Of a stretch of DNA of 27,771 bases, positions 24,148 to 27,771 are shown in pieces (within the stretch, counting starts at the first letter, position 1; each line of letters begins with the position of its first letter). Position numbers and translations under genes: made by a program. Below the pieces are notes generated by a model, which was not told the DNA's origin, searched no databases, and worked only from the letters and a program-made list of their open reading frames with translations. This DNA is from Pseudomonadota bacterium (GTDB lineage: Bacteria > Pseudomonadota > Alphaproteobacteria > Rhizobiales > Rhizobiaceae), in contig JAFAGL010000219.1 of the NCBI GenBank assembly GCA_023422735.1, positions 1-27,771 of the forward strand, read 5' to 3'.

Positions 24148-25004
24148 GGACTCGTATTCCAGCGCCGCCGCGTCGGCCATCCAGCATGTTCGTCAACGGC
24201 GCTACGCGCCTGTTCGGCATTATTGGCCATCCCATCAGCCAGGCGAAATCACCCGAAGCCATAACGCCCGCACTCCAGGCGTGCGGCTTGAATGCCGTGC
24301 TTGTTCCGTTTGATATTGCGCCCGCAGACTTGCCAACTGCCTTTCCCGCGCTGCTGCAACTCCGCAACCTGGATGGTCTCGTTATCACGGTTCCGCACAA
24401 GGCTGCGATATTGCCTTGGCTTGACGGCCTCGGACCGCGCGCAAGGGCGGCTGGCGCTGCTTCCATTCTTGCGCGCTCTTCAGACGGGAAATGGCTGGGA
24501 GAACTGTTCGACGGAACCGGCTGCTGCGCATCGATAGAAAACCGTGGCGTCGCGATCGCCGGCAGCGTCGTCCAGTTACTGGGTGCGGGCGGAGCCGGCA
24601 GCGCGATAGCGGTCGAGATACTAGGACGCCAGCCGGCAACACTGCGCATTCATGACCCAGATCAGGATCGCCTCTCGCAATTGCAAGCACGACTTCAAAC
24701 TTTTTGTTCAGACGTCAGGATCGAGACTGGCTTCGGTTCCGCAGACATACTTGTGAATGCCTCGACGGTCGGAATGCACGCGCCGGACGATAGTCCAGTT
24801 CCGGTTGACTATCTGACACCTGAACTTGTCGTTATGGATTGCGTGATGGAGCCGGATCAGACCGCGCTTCTTCGTTTCGGACACCGCGCCGGAGCACTAA
24901 CCATCAGCGGCCGGGAAATGTTCGACAGCCAGATCGACGCAGTCTGCGACTTCTTTGCCCAGATCAGAGCCAACAAGGCTTCTGACGCGGTCTATCCTCG
25001 TTAA
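24144..25004 (+). CDS. Shikimate dehydrogenase (AroE) family protein, probably catabolic
   Basis: 286 aa, starting in the ATGA overlap with the flavoprotein gene; an internal ATG at 24186 has no ribosome site. The N-terminal substrate domain shows LFGIIGHPISQAKSP and ITVPHKAA with the catalytic Lys86. The partner aspartate is Asp123 in GELFDGTG. The dinucleotide motif is GAGGAGSA (147-154), and INVSTVGM-like VNASTVGM follows. The first of the two shikimate-binding serines (PIxHSxSP in AroE) is replaced by Ala in SQAKSP, and the Asn-Thr pair that precedes the Asp is Leu-Phe. So the substrate is probably not shikimate but another hydroxylated, perhaps cyclic, acid. Confidence 0.87.
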   Translation: MRTRIPAPPRRPSSMFVNGATRLFGIIGHPISQAKSPEAITPALQACGLNAVLVPFDIAPADLPTAFPALLQLRNLDGLVITVPHKAAILPWLDGLGPRARAAGAASILARSSDGKWLGELFDGTGCCASIENRGVAIAGSVVQLLGAGGAGSAIAVEILGRQPATLRIHDPDQDRLSQLQARLQTFCSDVRIETGFGSADILVNASTVGMHAPDDSPVPVDYLTPELVVMDCVMEPDQTALLRFGHRAGALTISGREMFDSQIDAVCDFFAQIRANKASDAVYPR

Positions 25005-25029
25005 AGCCGACGCCTTCGCCCGTGATGGC

Positions 25030-26034
25030 TCAGCCCAAGGACAGAACCATCTTTCCGCGGTTTTGCCCCTTCAGGACATCTATAAAAGCTTCGGGCGCGT
25101 GTTCGAGGCCTTGGCGAAGGTCCTCGATGAAACGTATCGCGCCCGTCTCGACCATAGGGCAAACCTGGGCAAGAAATTCAGGAAAATCCGCTTGAAAGTC
25201 GGTGACGATGAAGCCCCGCCATGTCAGGCGCTTCACCAGAATATCCTGCATGAAAGGGCCAAGGTCGACAGGCTCACCAAGCGCATTGTACTGCGAAATC
25301 AGTCCGCAAACGGGGATACGCGCGAAATCGTTGAGCAGTGGTCGAACGGCTTCGAGAACTATTCCGCCGATATTCTCGAAATAGACATCAATACCGTTGG
25401 GGCAAGCTGCCCCCAGTTGGGTAGCGAGATCCGGGTCGCGATGATCCACGGCAGCGTCGAAGCCGAGCGTTTTCGTCGCAAGCTGAACTTTCTCGCTGCC
25501 CCCGCAGATCGCCACCACCCGGCAACCTGCAGCCTGCGCAAGCTGGCCGACCATCGCGCCGACTGGGCCTGTCGCAGCCCCGACGACGACGGTCTCTCCA
25601 ACTTTCGGCTTGCCGATATGCCTCAACCCCGCCCATGCAGTGAAGCCCGGGCTGCCCAGCGCGCCGAGAAAGACGGAAAGGGGCAAGGCTCCCCGCTCTA
25701 TCTTGCGCAGGCGGGAAGCGGCAACGCGCGCATGACTCTGCCAGCCCCCGGGAGCCAGGACATGATCGCCCGCTGTAAAATCCGGGTGGCCGGATTCCAG
25801 AACCTCGCCGATCGTAGCTCCGACCATCACCTCGCCGAGGTTGACAGGGGGCGCGTAGGATTTTGCATCTTCCATCCGCCAGCGCATATACGGATCTAGC
25901 GAGAGATAACGGTTGCGGATCAGAACTTCGCCATCCGCGATCCCAGACACAAGAGGAGCGCTCTCGAGAGCAAAGTCTTCGACTTCCGGCATCCTGGAAC
26001 CAGGGCGCCGTTGCAGCGTCCAGAATCTGTGCAT
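25030..26034 (-). CDS. NADP-dependent MDR-superfamily oxidoreductase (CurA/YncB, alkenal/enone reductase-like)
   Basis: 334 aa from the ATG at 26034, chosen because GGAGGA lies five bases upstream; an in-frame TTG at 26052 is unlikely. It is a zinc-free medium-chain reductase. LSLDPYMRWRM (45-55) is the family's N-terminal signature, and SPGFTAWAGL precedes the NADP-binding AATGPVGAMVGQLA (153-166). GIDVYFENIGG is the late signature. Relatives reduce the C=C bond of alpha,beta-unsaturated ketones or aldehydes with NADPH. It converges on the AroE-like gene with a 25-base gap and has operator C in its promoter, so it belongs to the catabolic regulon. Confidence 0.93.
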   Translation of the reverse strand: MHRFWTLQRRPGSRMPEVEDFALESAPLVSGIADGEVLIRNRYLSLDPYMRWRMEDAKSYAPPVNLGEVMVGATIGEVLESGHPDFTAGDHVLAPGGWQSHARVAASRLRKIERGALPLSVFLGALGSPGFTAWAGLRHIGKPKVGETVVVGAATGPVGAMVGQLAQAAGCRVVAICGGSEKVQLATKTLGFDAAVDHRDPDLATQLGAACPNGIDVYFENIGGIVLEAVRPLLNDFARIPVCGLISQYNALGEPVDLGPFMQDILVKRLTWRGFIVTDFQADFPEFLAQVCPMVETGAIRFIEDLRQGLEHAPEAFIDVLKGQNRGKMVLSLG

Positions 26035-26053
26035 GAAATCCTCCGGTAACAAT

Positions 26054-26073
26054 TACTGACATACAAGTCAGTA
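26054..26073 (-). promoter_or_regulatory. Operator C upstream of the NADP-dependent oxidoreductase
   Basis: ACTGACATACAAGTCAGT lies inside a perfect inverted repeat with 7-base arms (TACTGAC/GTCAGTA) and a 6-base spacer. On the minus strand it reads CTGACTTGTATGTCAGTA, matching operator A (CTGACTTGCACGTCAATA) at 15 of 18 positions. It ends 20 bases upstream of the ATG at 26034, where a bound repressor would block transcription. Assignment to the TetR at 13687 is inferred. Confidence 0.62.
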
Positions 26074-26409
26074 TTGTGGAACAGCATCCGAAGGCAGATG
26101 TCAAATCAGGAATGCCCTCCGATACCCGAAATCGCGGTTTGGCGCGACATCCTGGAAGCAAATATTCGAATACGTAGTTGGCCCCGGTCGCTGCCGCGAC
26201 TTAGATAAAGCAAGCTGGATTGCTGGTCGCAGATCGGGAATGACGTCGGACCAGCCGGCCGCATATTTCTGAGGCTGGCGACGCAGCCGTTGGAAAATTT
26301 GCTGACGAACAAAGCGTAGCTGCAATGTTTGACGAGTTTGACCACACGCTCGACGAAGACTACACGGCACAATCCCCTCCGCTTTGCCAAGCTGATGCTC
26401 ACCAGAGCT
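26074..26409. other. Intergenic region between the catabolic cluster and the toxin-antitoxin pair
   Basis: 336 bases without a gene I can support. It holds the upstream part of the oxidoreductase promoter and the 3' flank of the antitoxin gene. No insertion-sequence end, tRNA, strong terminator or integrase remnant was recognised. A 58-codon plus-strand frame (26325-26501) starts here and runs antisense into the antitoxin gene, but has no ribosome site. Confidence 0.45.
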
Positions 26410-27107
26410 TCAAAACAGTTCACCTTGACTTGGAAGTACAGATGACGAGACGTGATTGGAGGCACGCATATGCTCCAGAAAGTCTGCTGGAGAGTTCATG
26501 ACACCAGCGAGTTGGTTCATGCGCTGCAAGGCGCAGAACAGAGCGACCGAGCGGGCCTGACAATTGACTGATTTCGATGGATTGAACTCGATATCCGTGA
26601 AACCGCCATACCGGTTCAAGCCGTCGGCCAATTGCGGCTGTTCTCGCAGGGCGGATAAATAAATCCAGTCATAAAAGGCGGTTCTGGGTTCGAGAGGCCA
26701 TTGCTGCCCTTCGAAATCAAAGGCTTTCAGAGCCCCTGAAGTTTGCAGCCGCGCATCGCGTTTGGCATCTCCGGCAGTTGCAGAATAAAGGTCGCGGAAG
26801 GGTCCCCCCTGTTCGAATACTTTGCTTCCTTGAAAAGCGCATTCAACGCAAAGAACCCTTGGGGCGTCATTTTTTCGGAGCATAAGGTTAAATGCGCTGA
26901 GCTTCATACCCAACGCCACGCGCGATCTGCTCGAGACTTCAAGCAGCGACCGGGTGTCCAGCAACAGTCGCGCGGCCGCGTGAAGATGGTCGATGTTGCG
27001 TTGTTTTTGTTGTAGCGACAAACCCGCAACCCTTCGAACTCGACCATCTCCACACGCACAAACTGAGGCGCTCCCGGGTCTGGCACGAAAACAGGGCGCA
27101 CGGCCAT
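26410..27107 (-). pseudogene. DarT1-associated NADAR family antitoxin gene, frameshifted
   Basis: NADAR proteins remove ADP-ribose from guanosine in DNA and so counteract DarT1 toxins. The expected start is the ATG at 27107, which overlaps the toxin stop as TGATG and encodes MAVRPVFVPDPGAPQF, then VEMVEFEG. The frame then goes wrong. The rest of the protein (GLSLQQKQRNIDHLHAA, SSRSRVALGMKLSAFNLML, VECAFQGSKVFEQGG, WPLEPRTAFYDWIYL, FTDIEFNPSKSVNCQARS) lies in the minus-one frame and ends at 26410. The switch falls at 27023-27034, where two GGG runs occur; one extra G would restore a protein of about 232 aa. It could be a true mutation, a recoding site or a base-call error. Translation from an ATG at 27123 in the second frame would give a variant with an altered N-terminus. 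Confidence 0.8.
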
Positions 27108-27771
27108 CAGTGTAGAGCTCCATGTTTGCGCGCTGCCCAGCGCGGTCCGAAAAAGCCGGTTCCGAGCGGCTGGACGCGTCCGCGCCGACCTTCCAAACAA
27201 TCACGGTAAGCATCCTTCAGATCGTCCGTCGGAAAGACCAGCTCGTTGATGTGCCTCCGATCGATCGAGCCAAACACCAATACTTCCGCCTGCACATTTG
27301 TGGGATCGCTTTGTTGGAGATTTTGGCGAAGGCTTTGGGATAAAGCGTCAGTTTCATCCGCAAACATTTCCGCAAAAGCCTTCGGTGAACTCAATTCTGC
27401 GACCGACAATTTTCTAATACGCTTGTCGGCAGCATTATAGCGGCAGAATGCAACGTCGTGTTGCCAAAGGATCGCAGGGTCGAGCAGCAAGACGACCCAA
27501 TCCTGATCTGGCTGCTCACAGCGATATTTGTAGAACATCCGTTCATTGGGGTGAGAAATGGAAAGCGACACAGCATCCAGGCGCCCGTCATAACGGGCAT
27601 GATCATTCCGACGAAAAGAGACGGTTTCTGATCCAAGCTGGGAAACCGGCAGCAATCCGACATCGCAGATCGAGCGCAGATTCTCGATCCGGGTGAAATG
27701 AGTTAGAAAGACGATGTCGCGCCTTTGAGTTTCCAGCTTGACCGATTGAAGTTCGATTTTCGCCGGTTGAC
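27107..27771 (-). CDS. DarT1-like DNA ADP-ribosyltransferase toxin, 5' end outside window
   Basis: 220 residues are visible, open to the window edge, so a short N-terminal piece is missing. The NAD-binding start of DarT/DUF4433 proteins is present as VFLTHFTRIENLRSICDVGLLP (split: LTHFTRIENL, SICDVGLLP), followed by FRRNDHARYDGRLDAVSLSIS and NERMFYKYR. WVVLLLDPAILW comes next. Glu162 in QAEVLVFGSID sits where the catalytic glutamate is expected. DarT toxins attach ADP-ribose to bases in single-stranded DNA; the DarT1 branch is reported to modify guanosine and to be paired with NADAR antitoxins, which is the pairing seen here. It likely acts in phage defence. Family assignment is from recalled consensus. 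Confidence 0.82.
   Translation of the reverse strand, partial: QPAKIELQSVKLETQRRDIVFLTHFTRIENLRSICDVGLLPVSQLGSETVSFRRNDHARYDGRLDAVSLSISHPNERMFYKYRCEQPDQDWVVLLLDPAILWQHDVAFCRYNAADKRIRKLSVAELSSPKAFAEMFADETDALSQSLRQNLQQSDPTNVQAEVLVFGSIDRRHINELVFPTDDLKDAYRDCLEGRRGRVQPLGTGFFGPRWAARKHGALH

Noticed and set aside
26325..26501. 58-codon plus-strand frame, rich in Asp, Leu and Gln, running antisense into the antitoxin gene
   Set aside because: No ribosome site, no recognisable family, and its second part is opposite a gene with clear conserved motifs.
26904..27200. Separate 98-codon gene overlapping the antitoxin
   Set aside because: Only residues 32 to about 58 make sense, as the true N-terminus of the NADAR protein; the remainder is out of frame.
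1..27771. CRISPR arrays, tRNA or rRNA genes, transposases and integrases
   Set aside because: No repeat-spacer pattern, cloverleaf or transposase/recombinase motif was seen on either strand by reading; a covariance-model or HMM search would be needed to exclude weak cases.

Overview
The window looks like a chromosomal segment from an alphaproteobacterium, most likely of the Rhizobiales/Hyphomicrobiales. Codon use is GC-rich, the 178-aa pyrophosphatase is of the rhizobial type, and a YggT membrane protein lies next to it. This assignment is inferred from protein character only.

Left part (1-5321), mostly housekeeping. It holds the N-terminal end of an M3 oligopeptidase (minus), a MarR regulator translationally coupled to a Bcr/CflA-type MFS exporter (plus), a two-gene minus unit (small membrane protein plus DUF429 protein), a GNAT acetyltransferase (plus), inorganic pyrophosphatase ppa with a TTG start (plus), and YggT (minus). 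A strong bidirectional terminator separates ppa from YggT.

Middle (5595-26034), one large catabolic cluster of about 20 kb in four or five transcription units. Minus unit 1: enoyl-CoA hydratase, acyl-CoA dehydrogenase, family III (CaiB-type) CoA-transferase, and a giant single-chain indolepyruvate:ferredoxin oxidoreductase-family enzyme. Plus unit 2: DUF1330 protein, DapA-superfamily aldolase, TetR regulator. Minus unit 3: MaoC hydratase, two SDR dehydrogenases, a complete Liv-type ABC importer (two permeases, two ATPases, one periplasmic binding protein) and an acyl-CoA ligase. Plus unit 4: a D-lactate/glycolate-oxidase-like flavoprotein coupled to a shikimate-dehydrogenase-like protein. Minus unit 5: an NADP-dependent CurA/YncB-like alkenal/enone reductase. 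The three intergenic promoter regions of this cluster each carry a related element built on CTGACTTG...GTCA. They therefore look like one regulon, probably controlled by the TetR protein encoded inside it. The enzymes suggest uptake of a carboxylic or hydroxy acid, oxidation of a D-2-hydroxyacid to a 2-oxoacid, oxidative decarboxylation to an acyl-CoA, a beta-oxidation-like spiral, and a carbon-carbon cleavage by the aldolase. I do not recognise this gene set as a described pathway and cannot name the substrate.

Right end (26410-27771), a defence-type toxin-antitoxin pair. It is a DarT1-like DNA ADP-ribosyltransferase (5' end outside the window) followed, with TGATG stop/start overlap, by its NADAR-family antitoxin. 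The antitoxin reading frame is broken near its N-terminus by an apparent one-base deletion around 27023-27034. This is either a real mutation, a recoding site, or a sequencing error in a short G run.
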